Positions 26,021 to 34,110 of a DNA stretch of 64,000 nucleotides are shown piece by piece. The notes below the pieces were generated by a model. It had not been told where the DNA came from. It searched no databases and saw only the letters and a program-made list of their open reading frames with translations. The translations under genes were made by a program, and so were the position numbers. The number at the start of each line of letters is the position of its first letter. Within the stretch, counting starts at the first letter, position 1. The DNA comes from JBCCQH01 sp039024435 (GTDB lineage Bacteria > Bacteroidota > Bacteroidia > J057 > JADKCL01): positions 62,001 to 126,000 of the forward strand of contig JBCCQH010000003.1 in assembly GCA_039024435.1 (NCBI GenBank), written 5' to 3'.

Positions 26021-27049
26021 ATGTACAAAGCGCTCATTCGCCCCCTCCTCTTTCTGTTCGAAGCAGAAAAGGTTCACAACTTCAGTTTCTCGGCGCTCCG
26101 CTTCTTGCTGGGCATTCCCGGCATGCGCGGTCTGCTGGACCGGCTCTACCGCCTCCAGGACAAACGCCTGGAACGGGAGCTTTGGGGCCTGCGCTTCCCC
26201 AATCCGGTGGGACTTGCGGCCGGATTTGACAAGGACGGCAAGCTCAACCAGGACTGGGAGCATCTGGGATTTGGGTTTGTGGAACTGGGGACGGTGACGC
26301 CCCGTCCCCAAAAAGGCAATCCCCAACCGCGCCTCTTTCGCCTGCCCGCCGACCAGGCCGTCGTCAACCGCATGGGCTTCAACAACCGCGGGGTCGCCAA
26401 CCTGGTCCGAGAACTGAAAGCGATGGGGCCGCGCCAGCTCATCGTCGGCGGCAACATCGGCAAGAACAAGGATACCCCCAATGCGGAGGCGGTCGAGGAT
26501 TACCGCCAGTGTTTCAATGCGCTGTTCCCCTACGTGGATTATTTCGTCGTCAATGTCAGCTCACCCAATACGCCCGGGCTGCGGGAATTGCAGGAAAAGG
26601 AGCCTCTAACTCGGCTGTTGCGGACCTTGCAAGAGATCAACCAAGCCCACGGTTCGCCCAAGCCTTTGCTGCTCAAGATCGCCCCCGATCTCACTTGGTC
26701 CCAGGTGGACGACATCCTGGAAATCGTGGAAGCCGTACAGTTGGACGGCTTGGTTGCCACCAATACCACGATCAGCCGGGAGGGCCTGCAAACCCCGGCC
26801 GCACGCGTGAACGCCATCGGCGCTGGGGGCCTGAGCGGAGCGCCCCTGACCGAGCGGGCGACCGATTTTGTGCGTTACCTCCGGGAAAAGGCCGGTCCCG
26901 AACTTCCCATCATCGCCGTGGGCGGCATCATGACTCCCGAGCAAGCCCACGCACGCCTCGCCGCCGGGGCCACCCTGGTCCAGGTCTATACGGGGTTCGT
27001 GTACGCCGGTCCGGGCTTCGCGAAAGCGATTTGTCGGGGGTTGTTGTAG
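26021..27049 (+). CDS. pyrD: Dihydroorotate dehydrogenase (quinone), class 2
   Basis: 342 residues, standard for class 2. It oxidises dihydroorotate to orotate with FMN and quinone at the membrane, in pyrimidine synthesis. Landmarks: the amphipathic N-terminal helices that contact quinone (MYKALIRPLLFLFEAEKVHNF), GLAAGFDKDGKLNQ, ELGTVTPRPQKGNPQPRLFR, catalytic Ser181 in NVSSPNTPGLRELQ, Lys in LLLKIAPDL, TNTTISREGL and the FMN-phosphate site AVGGIMTPEQAH. No other pyr gene is adjacent. Confidence 0.96.
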   Translation: MYKALIRPLLFLFEAEKVHNFSFSALRFLLGIPGMRGLLDRLYRLQDKRLERELWGLRFPNPVGLAAGFDKDGKLNQDWEHLGFGFVELGTVTPRPQKGNPQPRLFRLPADQAVVNRMGFNNRGVANLVRELKAMGPRQLIVGGNIGKNKDTPNAEAVEDYRQCFNALFPYVDYFVVNVSSPNTPGLRELQEKEPLTRLLRTLQEINQAHGSPKPLLLKIAPDLTWSQVDDILEIVEAVQLDGLVATNTTISREGLQTPAARVNAIGAGGLSGAPLTERATDFVRYLREKAGPELPIIAVGGIMTPEQAHARLAAGATLVQVYTGFVYAGPGFAKAICRGLL

Positions 27050-27056
27050 CGGCTCC

Positions 27057-27509
27057 TCACCCCTCAATCATCTCTGCAAACGCCGGCAAGTCCTCGATCC
27101 CGATGAACTTTCCCTCCGCATTGCGCCGGAACTGCAACAGGACCGGGCCATTCGTCAGCAACAGATAAGGCGCGCCGATCTTTTTGTTGTAGGTCGCCAA
27201 CTGAAAAGCGGCCGCTTCATCGATGGGAATCTGGGGCGCTTTGCATTCGCAGGCCAGCAAGGGCTGTCCCGCCCGGTCAAACACCAGCAGATCGTAGCGC
27301 TTCCGCCGCGCATTGTACACCAATCCCCGCTCGATGCTGATCAACCCCCGGGGCACCCCGCGGTCCACCAGCAAGTACTGCACGAGGCATTGCCGCACGT
27401 TTTCTTCCGGGGTAAGCAGCAGGTACTTTTTGCGGAGCACACACCAGACATAAGTGGTTCCCGCCTCGGCGCGGGTTTTCAATTCGTATATGGGCAGTTG
27501 GGCGGGCAT
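27057..27509 (-). CDS. HsdR N-terminal-like nuclease-fold protein
   Basis: 150 residues. It matches the small stand-alone proteins with a type I restriction HsdR N-terminal domain common in Bacteroidota. GLVYNARRKRYDLLVFD then PLLACECKAP shows the PD-(D/E)xK pattern (Asp in YDLLV, Glu-x-Lys in ECK). QLATYNKKIGAPYLLLTNG is also typical. There are no hsdM or hsdS genes here, so it is probably not a restriction enzyme. Its role is unknown. It starts 3 bp after the upstream glycosyltransferase stop. Confidence 0.78.
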   Translation of the reverse strand: MPAQLPIYELKTRAEAGTTYVWCVLRKKYLLLTPEENVRQCLVQYLLVDRGVPRGLISIERGLVYNARRKRYDLLVFDRAGQPLLACECKAPQIPIDEAAAFQLATYNKKIGAPYLLLTNGPVLLQFRRNAEGKFIGIEDLPAFAEMIEG

Positions 27510-27512
27510 GGT

Positions 27513-29141
27513 TCATTCGCAATCACGGAACTGAAACAGGTGCAGCACGTGGGGGGGATTGTCAAACGTATAGTGGACCTCGATTTCGGATTCGTTGACC
27601 CACTGGCGGAGGGAAATGTAATACGCGCCGCACGCTACCGAGTCGTTGCGCGCCAGGACCGCTTGCCGGTCCCGGGTCACGTAAAACCCAATCATGTGGG
27701 AAAACGTGTGCTCGTTGTGATCACCGTACAGGTACAACGGCTGACCGGCGGTGATTTCGGCGATGCGGATGCCGTGTTGCTGCAAGCGGGTGTGCATCCC
27801 GGTCACGTCCCGCGCGGGCAGGACCAAGGCGTCGAATCCCAGCCGCCCGGCAATGAGCAGGATGGCCAGCCATTGCAGGAACCAAACACTGTGGTTGGAG
27901 GTACCGCGCCGTTGGCGAAGTGTCCAGAAAAACAGCCCCCCCAACAAAACTGCGCCGAACACCACTCCGGCCACCAAACCGGGCAGACTGGCCAGCATCT
28001 GGGTATCGGGGACAAAAAACGCAGTCACTGCTCCCAGCACCACCAGGGCCAGCAGGCTGGGAAACACAATCCGCCCCCAGCGCAGGGGCCAGTTTCGGCT
28101 TTCCGCCGCCCGGAACCAAATCCGCACCGCAACGATCAGCAGTAAAGGATGCAACATCACGATGTAAGTCAGCTTTGTCCCCGGCGACAGGAAATAGGGC
28201 AAAATGTTGAAGGCGTAAATCAATACACAAAACCGATTCAGTGGATCTTCCAGCAAATCCTCGCGGAGGTCTTCGTCAAAGATCAGCCCCAAACCGACCA
28301 GACTCAGCGGGGCCAGATCGGCCAGAATCCGAAAGGGAAAACTTACCAAGTGCAAGGGCAGATTTCCCCCCTGGGAAGCAACCGTACGGCCACTCGATTC
28401 ATTGAAAAGCGTCGCAAAATAGACTTCCAGCGAATGCGATTGGCGGTACAGCCAAAAATATCCGCCCGCTAACGCAGCAAAGACTAAGATTCCGGCCAGG
28501 TGTTGCCAACTGAAAAAACGCCGCCAGGCCCGTTGGTAGATGGTCCAGCCGCCCACCGTGGCCGCGATAAATACCGGTGAGGGCAAGCCCTTGGTCAGCA
28601 ATCCCACTGCACCCAATCCGTAAATCAACACAAACGCCGCCAACCAGCGCCCGTGGGCAGTCAGGTGGTAAAACCCGATGATGCTCAAGTAGGTCAAAGC
28701 GGAATAAAACAGATCGATTTCGCCCAGTATCGACAGCCAGAAGAGAATCGTCGGGGTCAGGGCGATGAAAATCGCCGAGAAAAATGCCACCTTTTCACTG
28801 GCATGGTGCCGAACAATCGCGTAGTGACCGCCCATCATCACCAGCAGCGACAGCACCGATACCAGCCGCAAAGCAAAATCGGTGGTCCCGAGCAACGCAA
28901 AGCTGCCCAGCAGCATCCAGTTGAACACTGGCGGCTTCCGATAGTACAGTTCACCGAAGTAAGTGGGCGCGATGTAGTCTTCATTGACCGCCATTTCCAG
29001 CGCAATTTGGCCCCGGCGCGCCTCTTCCATCATCGCCGTATTGCGCCCCAGTTGCAGGAAAAGCGCCACCAGCAACAAGCCCAGAATCAACCAGGACAGG
29101 GAGCGTTCATCGAGGGCATTTTTTTGCGGGAAACCATCCAT
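27513..29141 (-). CDS. GT39/ArnT-like membrane glycosyltransferase
   Basis: 542 residues from the ATG at 29141. About 11-12 membrane helices. The first periplasmic loop has the acidic motif MMEEARRGQIALEMA and then YRKPPVFNWML, typical of ArnT/PMT-type enzymes that transfer a sugar from a polyprenyl-phosphate donor to lipid or protein at the outer face of the inner membrane. A soluble C-terminal part (~440-542) follows. The acceptor cannot be read from the sequence. Confidence 0.82.
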   Translation of the reverse strand: MDGFPQKNALDERSLSWLILGLLLVALFLQLGRNTAMMEEARRGQIALEMAVNEDYIAPTYFGELYYRKPPVFNWMLLGSFALLGTTDFALRLVSVLSLLVMMGGHYAIVRHHASEKVAFFSAIFIALTPTILFWLSILGEIDLFYSALTYLSIIGFYHLTAHGRWLAAFVLIYGLGAVGLLTKGLPSPVFIAATVGGWTIYQRAWRRFFSWQHLAGILVFAALAGGYFWLYRQSHSLEVYFATLFNESSGRTVASQGGNLPLHLVSFPFRILADLAPLSLVGLGLIFDEDLREDLLEDPLNRFCVLIYAFNILPYFLSPGTKLTYIVMLHPLLLIVAVRIWFRAAESRNWPLRWGRIVFPSLLALVVLGAVTAFFVPDTQMLASLPGLVAGVVFGAVLLGGLFFWTLRQRRGTSNHSVWFLQWLAILLIAGRLGFDALVLPARDVTGMHTRLQQHGIRIAEITAGQPLYLYGDHNEHTFSHMIGFYVTRDRQAVLARNDSVACGAYYISLRQWVNESEIEVHYTFDNPPHVLHLFQFRDCE

Positions 29142-29168
29142 CGCCGCCAATGATAGCAATTTATTTTG

Positions 29169-29306
29169 AGAGGCGGTTTAAAATTGATGGGGGAAGTTTG
29201 TTCTCGCAAACCTTTTCCCTGATTGAAGTGCAGTTGGGCAAGCGCAGCCGAGGCGGGACGGAAGAGATGCCCTAGCAAAATCATAGCATTAATTTAAACA
29301 GCCTCT
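29169..29306. mobile_element. MITE-like element, complete copy (138 bp)
   Basis: The ends are inverted: AGAGGCGGTTTAAAATTGAT on the left and, read in reverse complement, AGAGGCTGTTTAAATTAAT on the right. It is too short to code for a transposase. Internal segments (gatgccctagcaaaatc, and gaaRtttgYtMtcgca near the left end) recur at 50527-50670. Its right end supplies the stop codon of the aminotransferase gene. I see no clear target duplication. Confidence 0.65.
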
Positions 29307-30516
29307 AATGCTTGACCTCCGCCAGAGATTCCGTAACCGCCCGGATGCAAGCTTCCAAGCATTTCATTCCCTCATCCAGTTCTTCTGGGGAAATGGTCAG
29401 GGGGGGCGCAATCCGCACCGCGGTATCGCAGTGGAGAAACCAGTCGGTGATCAGTCCTGCTTCCACGCACTGATGAATAACTGCCAGCACCGTTTCGAAG
29501 CTGCCGACCTCAACCGCGAAGATCATCCCCCGGCCACGTACTTCCCGGACGCCAGGCAATTCCTGCAACCGGCGAATCCGTGCTTCTTTGGCGGGAATTG
29601 CCGCCAGTAAGTCTTCCCCCAATAGCTTTTCGAACGCGGCCAGTCCCGCCGCACAGCACACCGGATGCCCCCCAAAAGTACTGATGTGCCCCAGCACGGG
29701 GTCGCGCGTGAGTACCTGCATCATTTCCTTCGACGCAACAAAGGCCCCCATGGGCATCCCTCCACCAAGCGCCTTGCCCAGCAGCAAAATATCGGGTCTT
29801 ACCCGGTAAGCGTGGTGCGCAAACAGACTTCCGGTCCGCCCAAATCCCACCTGGATTTCGTCAAAAATCAGCATGGCTCCGACCTCAGTGCAGCGTTCCC
29901 GCAGCGCCCGCAGGTAGCAAGGATAACCCGCTACGACCCCGGCTTCTCCCCGGACCGGCTCCACGATGACCGCCGCCGTCGCTTCCGTGATCTGGGTAAG
30001 GTCCGGTCCCGAGTTAAACTCCAAAAATCGCACACCGGGCAGAAAAGGGCCATAGCCATCTTTCAATCCGGGGGCCCCGGTCACACTCAAGGCACCGTGG
30101 GTCGAACCGTGGTAGCTGTCCCGGTAAGCCAGCAGCTCCTGACGACCGGTAAACTTCTTGCTGAGTTTGAGCGCCCCTTCGGCGGCCTCACTGCCACTGT
30201 TCACAAAAAATATGTGGTCGAGGCCCGGCCCCAGGTACTCCGCCAGCCGCCGGGCATAACGCACTTGCGGAGAAAGCACAAACTCGCCATAGACCATGGA
30301 GTGCATAAAGTTGGCGGCTTGTTGCTGCACCGCGGCGACCACCTCGGGCGCCCCGTGACCGACATTGCTGACCCCGATTCCGGAAATGAGGTCCAAATAG
30401 CGCTTTCCATCCGGCCCGTACTGGTAGACTCCCTCCGCGCGGACGACTTCGATCATCATCGGCGCATCGGAAGTTTGGCCCACATAGCGCAAAAATAACT
30501 GCCGGTTGGAAATCAT
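29305..30516 (-). CDS. Class III (ornithine/acetylornithine-type) aminotransferase
   Basis: 403 residues, PLP fold type I. Landmarks: GVYQYGPDGKRYLDLISGIG, NSGSEAAEGALKL (phosphate loop), YHGSTHGALSVTG, IVEPVRGEAGV, LIFDEIQVGFGRTG and the PLP Lys248 in LLLGKALGGGMPMGAF. The family uses omega-amino donors such as ornithine, acetylornithine, 4-aminobutyrate or lysine; no argB/argC neighbours fix the substrate. The final codons and TAG stop lie in the end of the adjacent MITE-like element. Confidence 0.9.
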   Translation of the reverse strand: MISNRQLFLRYVGQTSDAPMMIEVVRAEGVYQYGPDGKRYLDLISGIGVSNVGHGAPEVVAAVQQQAANFMHSMVYGEFVLSPQVRYARRLAEYLGPGLDHIFFVNSGSEAAEGALKLSKKFTGRQELLAYRDSYHGSTHGALSVTGAPGLKDGYGPFLPGVRFLEFNSGPDLTQITEATAAVIVEPVRGEAGVVAGYPCYLRALRERCTEVGAMLIFDEIQVGFGRTGSLFAHHAYRVRPDILLLGKALGGGMPMGAFVASKEMMQVLTRDPVLGHISTFGGHPVCCAAGLAAFEKLLGEDLLAAIPAKEARIRRLQELPGVREVRGRGMIFAVEVGSFETVLAVIHQCVEAGLITDWFLHCDTAVRIAPPLTISPEELDEGMKCLEACIRAVTESLAEVKH

Positions 30517-30542
30517 TACGTAAAATTACAAAAAACCGCGCA

Positions 30543-30636
30543 CGGAAAACGGATCGGTGGACGGTATGAGTCAACGGTACAAGGAGACGGTACGAAGATA
30601 CTGTTTCCCCGTACCGCCCACCCGTACCGTTTTCCG
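30543..30636. repeat. Long imperfect inverted repeat with repeated CGGTAC
   Basis: CGGAAAACGG plus ATCGGTGGACGGTA (30543-30566) pairs with TACCGCCCACCCGTACCGTTTTCCG (given here only as positions 30612-30636), with a few mismatches across a ~45-nt loop that itself holds two more CGGTAC units. It lies between the stop of the 178-aa gene and the start of the aminotransferase gene, so it may act as a terminator or leader structure. Confidence 0.6.
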
Positions 30637-30646
30637 GTTTACCCGT

Positions 30647-31183
30647 TCAGCGGCCTCGCCGCAGTTCGCGGGCTTCTTCGCCAGTTGCCCGCGCGAACAT
30701 TCGGATTGCTGCCAAAGCGAGACTGGTTTCTCGCAAAAATTGCTGGGCTTTGGGCTGCTCTCCCTCGTGCAACGCGGTCGCTACATCGCGCAAAGCCATG
30801 TCCGCAAACTGGGCCTGGGTCATGATTTGCGAAGCACTTTCCCGCAGCCGATCCACCCGAATCCGCGAATCCAGCGTCACCGCATCGTCCAGATAGCGCT
30901 CGACCGCGTATGCCTCATCTTCAATGACTTGCAGGTGGGCGTGCAGCTTTTTCAGCAGTTTGCCCTGGTTGCGAAAGTCGCCGTCTTCGCTCGTCTGGCG
31001 CAATTCGGTGAGCAGCTTGTCCCCGCGCAACGCCTGTGCACTGACGTCATCGGACTGGTATTCAATCTCCTCCAGCGCCTCCTCAACGCTGTAAAACCGT
31101 TGGGCCTGGAGCGGGGCTTTCGTCAGAATGATGGTTTGCGTGATCATCGCCAGGATCACTAGGATGGTGGGTTGGTTTGTCAT
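30647..31183 (-). CDS. Secreted helical protein, unknown function
   Basis: 178 residues. A hydrophobic N-terminus (ILVILAMITQTIILTKAPLQAQ) is a plausible signal peptide. The rest is almost entirely charged, helical sequence (YSVEEALEEIEYQSDDVSAQA and similar) without a known domain. On the same strand as, and upstream of, the aminotransferase. Confidence 0.6.
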   Translation of the reverse strand: MTNQPTILVILAMITQTIILTKAPLQAQRFYSVEEALEEIEYQSDDVSAQALRGDKLLTELRQTSEDGDFRNQGKLLKKLHAHLQVIEDEAYAVERYLDDAVTLDSRIRVDRLRESASQIMTQAQFADMALRDVATALHEGEQPKAQQFLRETSLALAAIRMFARATGEEARELRRGR

Positions 31184-31301
31184 TTTTCTTCAACATTTTC
31201 TTCTTTTTGTTCAACTATAATATAGCCCCAGTCCTTGCCACCTCGTGTCAATCCCACGGGCAAATTTTAGGTAAAATCAGATTTTAGATTATTTTTAAAT
31301 C

Positions 31302-32921
31302 ATGAAACGAAAAGTGCTTTTCTGGCTCGTGAGCGTATTTTTTCCCGGTTTTTTACTCGGACAAAATGCCGCACCAGTCATCACCAATCTCGCCGTCAAC
31401 CACAGTCCCGCCAACCAAACGGTAACCTTCGATTTTGACGTGAGCGACGCGGAAGGTGATCCCCTGGACCTCCAACTCCGGCTCTCCGGGGACAGTGGGC
31501 GCACCTACGTAGTGACCCTGCTCGATTCCGTCACTGGGGACGTGGGCTTTCCGATTGCCCCCGGTGCCGGCAAGCAGATCGTATGGCACTATTCCCTCGC
31601 TTCCCTCGCCGCCGATGGGCTGCTCGGAACGGTCGCCCTGGAGGCCCGCCTCATCGCCGATGACCGCATCCCCATTGACATCCAAACCATTGTGGACCAA
31701 GTGGACAGTACCCGGCTGGTGGACCACCTGAAATTCGTCGAAGGTATCCGTCACCGCAACGCCAATCCTCCGCAGTTACAAGTGGTGCGCGACTCGATTG
31801 CGAGCCTCATGGCGGCCCGGGGTCTGCAAGATTGGCACCACACCTGGCCCGCCCTCGGGAGCCAGGGCGAAAACTACATCGGGCGGATCGGCGGACTGAC
31901 CGGCGAGCGGCGCACTTGGTACCTTTCCGGGCACTACGACTCCGTGATCAATTCGCCCGGTGCCGATGACAACGGCACGGCGACCAGCGCGCTGATGGAA
32001 GCAGTGGAAATCCTCTCCGCCTACCAATTCCGCCACTCGATCCGCTTTTGTGCTTTTGATCTCGAGGAATCCGGTCTCCTGGGGAGCATCCGCTACGTCA
32101 ACACCCAAATTCCGACCTGGGAGGATGTCGGCGGCTTGCTCAACCTGGAAATGATCGGCTACAAAGACGAGGCCGTCAATACCCAGAGCCTCCCCAACGG
32201 CTTCAACCTCCTGTTTCCGACGGCCTACAATGCGGTCGAAGCCGATTCGTTTCGGGGCAATTTCCTCACCAATGTCGCCAACGTCGCTTCGGACTCCCTC
32301 CGGCTCGCCTTTGATTCCTGCGCGGCGGCGTACGTCCCGGACTTAAAGGTCATCTCCCTGGCCGCTCCGGGCAATGCCCAGGTCGCACCCGACCTGCGCC
32401 GCAGCGACCACGCCCCCTTTTGGGATGCCGGCTACCGGGCCTTGATGCTGACCGATGCCGCGGATCTGCGCAATCCTTTTTACCACTCGGCGGCCGACAC
32501 GATTGGCACTCTGGACCTCGCCTTTTACGTCCAAAACGTCAAAGCGGCGGTCGCCACCCTGGCCAAACTCGCCGTACCGATGCACGCAGGACTGGCCAGT
32601 GATACCTTGCAAATCAATGTTACCGTCGGAATTGCTCCGCCCCCCGCCGGTATTGCTCTGGCAATCTACCCGAATCCCTCGCCGGGCCACTTCAACTTCA
32701 AGTTTGTCCTTCAGGAAGCGGGACCGGTCCGCTTGTCCATCCTCGACCTCCGGGGGCGCACCGTCCGAGACCTTTCGCCGGGCCAATTGCCCTCCGGACC
32801 GCACCAACTGGTCTGGGATGGCCGGTCTACCTCCGGAAATGCCCTGCCCAACGGCAGCTATTGGGTGGTGATGCACAACCGCAACGGCCGCATCAGCCAG
32901 CAGATTCGGATTCAGCGGTGA
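31302..32921 (+). CDS. Secreted M28 peptidase with T9SS sorting domain
   Basis: 539 residues with a signal peptide (to ~GFLLGQ). An N-terminal Ig/cadherin-like domain (~25-115) precedes the M28 zinc aminopeptidase domain (~120-430). Metal ligands are visible as His211 in SGHYDSV, Asp in PGADDNGTA, the DLEESGLLGS pair and RRSDHAPFWDAG. A FlgD-like/type A sorting domain (IYPNPSPGHFNFKF ... LPNGSYWVVM) ends the protein. M28 enzymes release N-terminal residues from peptides. Together with the M43 and M36 proteases it forms a secreted protein-degrading set. Confidence 0.9.
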   Translation: MKRKVLFWLVSVFFPGFLLGQNAAPVITNLAVNHSPANQTVTFDFDVSDAEGDPLDLQLRLSGDSGRTYVVTLLDSVTGDVGFPIAPGAGKQIVWHYSLASLAADGLLGTVALEARLIADDRIPIDIQTIVDQVDSTRLVDHLKFVEGIRHRNANPPQLQVVRDSIASLMAARGLQDWHHTWPALGSQGENYIGRIGGLTGERRTWYLSGHYDSVINSPGADDNGTATSALMEAVEILSAYQFRHSIRFCAFDLEESGLLGSIRYVNTQIPTWEDVGGLLNLEMIGYKDEAVNTQSLPNGFNLLFPTAYNAVEADSFRGNFLTNVANVASDSLRLAFDSCAAAYVPDLKVISLAAPGNAQVAPDLRRSDHAPFWDAGYRALMLTDAADLRNPFYHSAADTIGTLDLAFYVQNVKAAVATLAKLAVPMHAGLASDTLQINVTVGIAPPPAGIALAIYPNPSPGHFNFKFVLQEAGPVRLSILDLRGRTVRDLSPGQLPSGPHQLVWDGRSTSGNALPNGSYWVVMHNRNGRISQQIRIQR

Positions 32922-33025
32922 CCACCTTCGATTTTTCGCGCTAGCTGAAGTGGCGTTGCATGCCAGCGCAACTGCATGTTTTAAGCGGGTAGCGCGCCCG
33001 GGATTTCCTGCGCGCCACGGGTACA

Positions 33026-33511
33026 TTAAGTCAATCGGCGAATCACCGCTGCGTGTTCCGGATACGCGGCCAGCAACGCTTCCCGCTCCCCCAATCCGAA
33101 ATCGGCAAAATCGAAGCCCGGTGCCATCGTGCAGCCTACCAAGCTGTATCCCCCTGACTCAGGATGCGCCCCGAACCAGCACCCCCGCGGCACCACCACC
33201 TGAAATGGACCATCCGGTCCCACCAGCAACTCTTCCAAGTGACCAGTGGGGTGAATCAGCCACAGGTGCATGGCCCCACCCGCGTGATAATGCCATACCT
33301 CATCCGTCCGTAAGCGGTGCAGTTTGGAGCATTGGCCGGGAGGAACCAGAAAATAAATGCTCGTCCCTAGCGCCCGGGCGCCTCCATAACGGTTCGGCAA
33401 CGCATCTCCAGGAAGCGATTCGGAACTGCGGTAGGTTTCGGCAAAGTAACCGCCTTCCGGATGCGCTTGCATCCCGAATTTCACAATCCAATGCTCGGCT
33501 TGGGGATCCAT
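33026..33511 (-). CDS. Cupin, DUF985 family
   Basis: 161 residues from the ATG at 33511. The frame stays open upstream but overlaps the next gene, and the family starts here (WIVKFGMQAHPEGGYFAETYR). SIYFLVPPG, SKLHRLRTDEVWHYHAG and GCTMAPGFDFADFGLG are typical DUF985 cupin motifs. Metal-binding His and Glu are seen in HRLRTDEVWHYH. Enzymatic role unknown. It lies 8 bp after the preceding gene on the same strand. Confidence 0.88.
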   Translation of the reverse strand: MDPQAEHWIVKFGMQAHPEGGYFAETYRSSESLPGDALPNRYGGARALGTSIYFLVPPGQCSKLHRLRTDEVWHYHAGGAMHLWLIHPTGHLEELLVGPDGPFQVVVPRGCWFGAHPESGGYSLVGCTMAPGFDFADFGLGEREALLAAYPEHAAVIRRLT

Positions 33512-33519
33512 GGCGCGGG

Positions 33520-34110
33520 TCAGTTGATAGGTGGGGTCCAGGCAAACAGGCCATCCTCGGTGACCACCCGGGCGTAACTGCCGGGGGCATCCGGCAAATA
33601 GGCCGCGGCCAACTCGCTCACTGAGCCCTGGACCAGCAGCAAGCTCAGACCGGTGAATTCGGTTCCCGAATCGTAAGCGGCAAACTTCTTGAGGTCGCTT
33701 TTCAGCTTGCGAAAATATTTTTCCGGGGACTGCTCTTCCTTGCACAGGTGAATCTGCACCGCCACCGCCACTGGTTGCTCCCAATAGCGCTGATAGCGCT
33801 CCGGACCCATGGTTTCCGTTATCGAAAGCGGGCGCGGAGCTTCGGGATCCAGCACCGCAATGTCAAATTTTTCCTTGATCGGGTAAGCCGTTTTGACCGG
33901 AGTAAGGGTGATCTGTCCCCGTTCCGGATAGTAGCCAATGGCCAGATCTTCTTGCGGCAGATTGAACTGTACTCCCGACTGAGAAAAGTGGCGGTAAATC
34001 GCCGAGTACAAATCCCGCCGGATATCGGTGTCTTCCGAATAGAACTCCGGATCCCTTTGAAATCCGATGACAAAATCTTCGATCACCGGCAATACATTTT
34101 CGTACATCAT
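33520..34110 (-). CDS. Hypothetical protein translationally coupled to the adhesin gene
   Basis: 196 residues from the ATG at 34110, which overlaps the stop of the upstream 880-residue adhesin as TGATGATG. No signal peptide. Mixed alpha/beta sequence including IEDFVIGFQRDPEF, YSAIYRHFSQSG and a late FTGLSLLLVQGSVSELAAAYL. I do not recognise a family. Coupling to a secreted adhesin suggests a cytoplasmic helper or simple operon membership; nothing in the sequence decides. Confidence 0.65.
   Translation of the reverse strand: MMYENVLPVIEDFVIGFQRDPEFYSEDTDIRRDLYSAIYRHFSQSGVQFNLPQEDLAIGYYPERGQITLTPVKTAYPIKEKFDIAVLDPEAPRPLSITETMGPERYQRYWEQPVAVAVQIHLCKEEQSPEKYFRKLKSDLKKFAAYDSGTEFTGLSLLLVQGSVSELAAAYLPDAPGSYARVVTEDGLFAWTPPIN

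Noticed and set aside
27057..27509. Restriction-modification system
   Set aside because: Only a stand-alone HsdR N-terminal-like protein is present; no methylase or specificity gene lies nearby.
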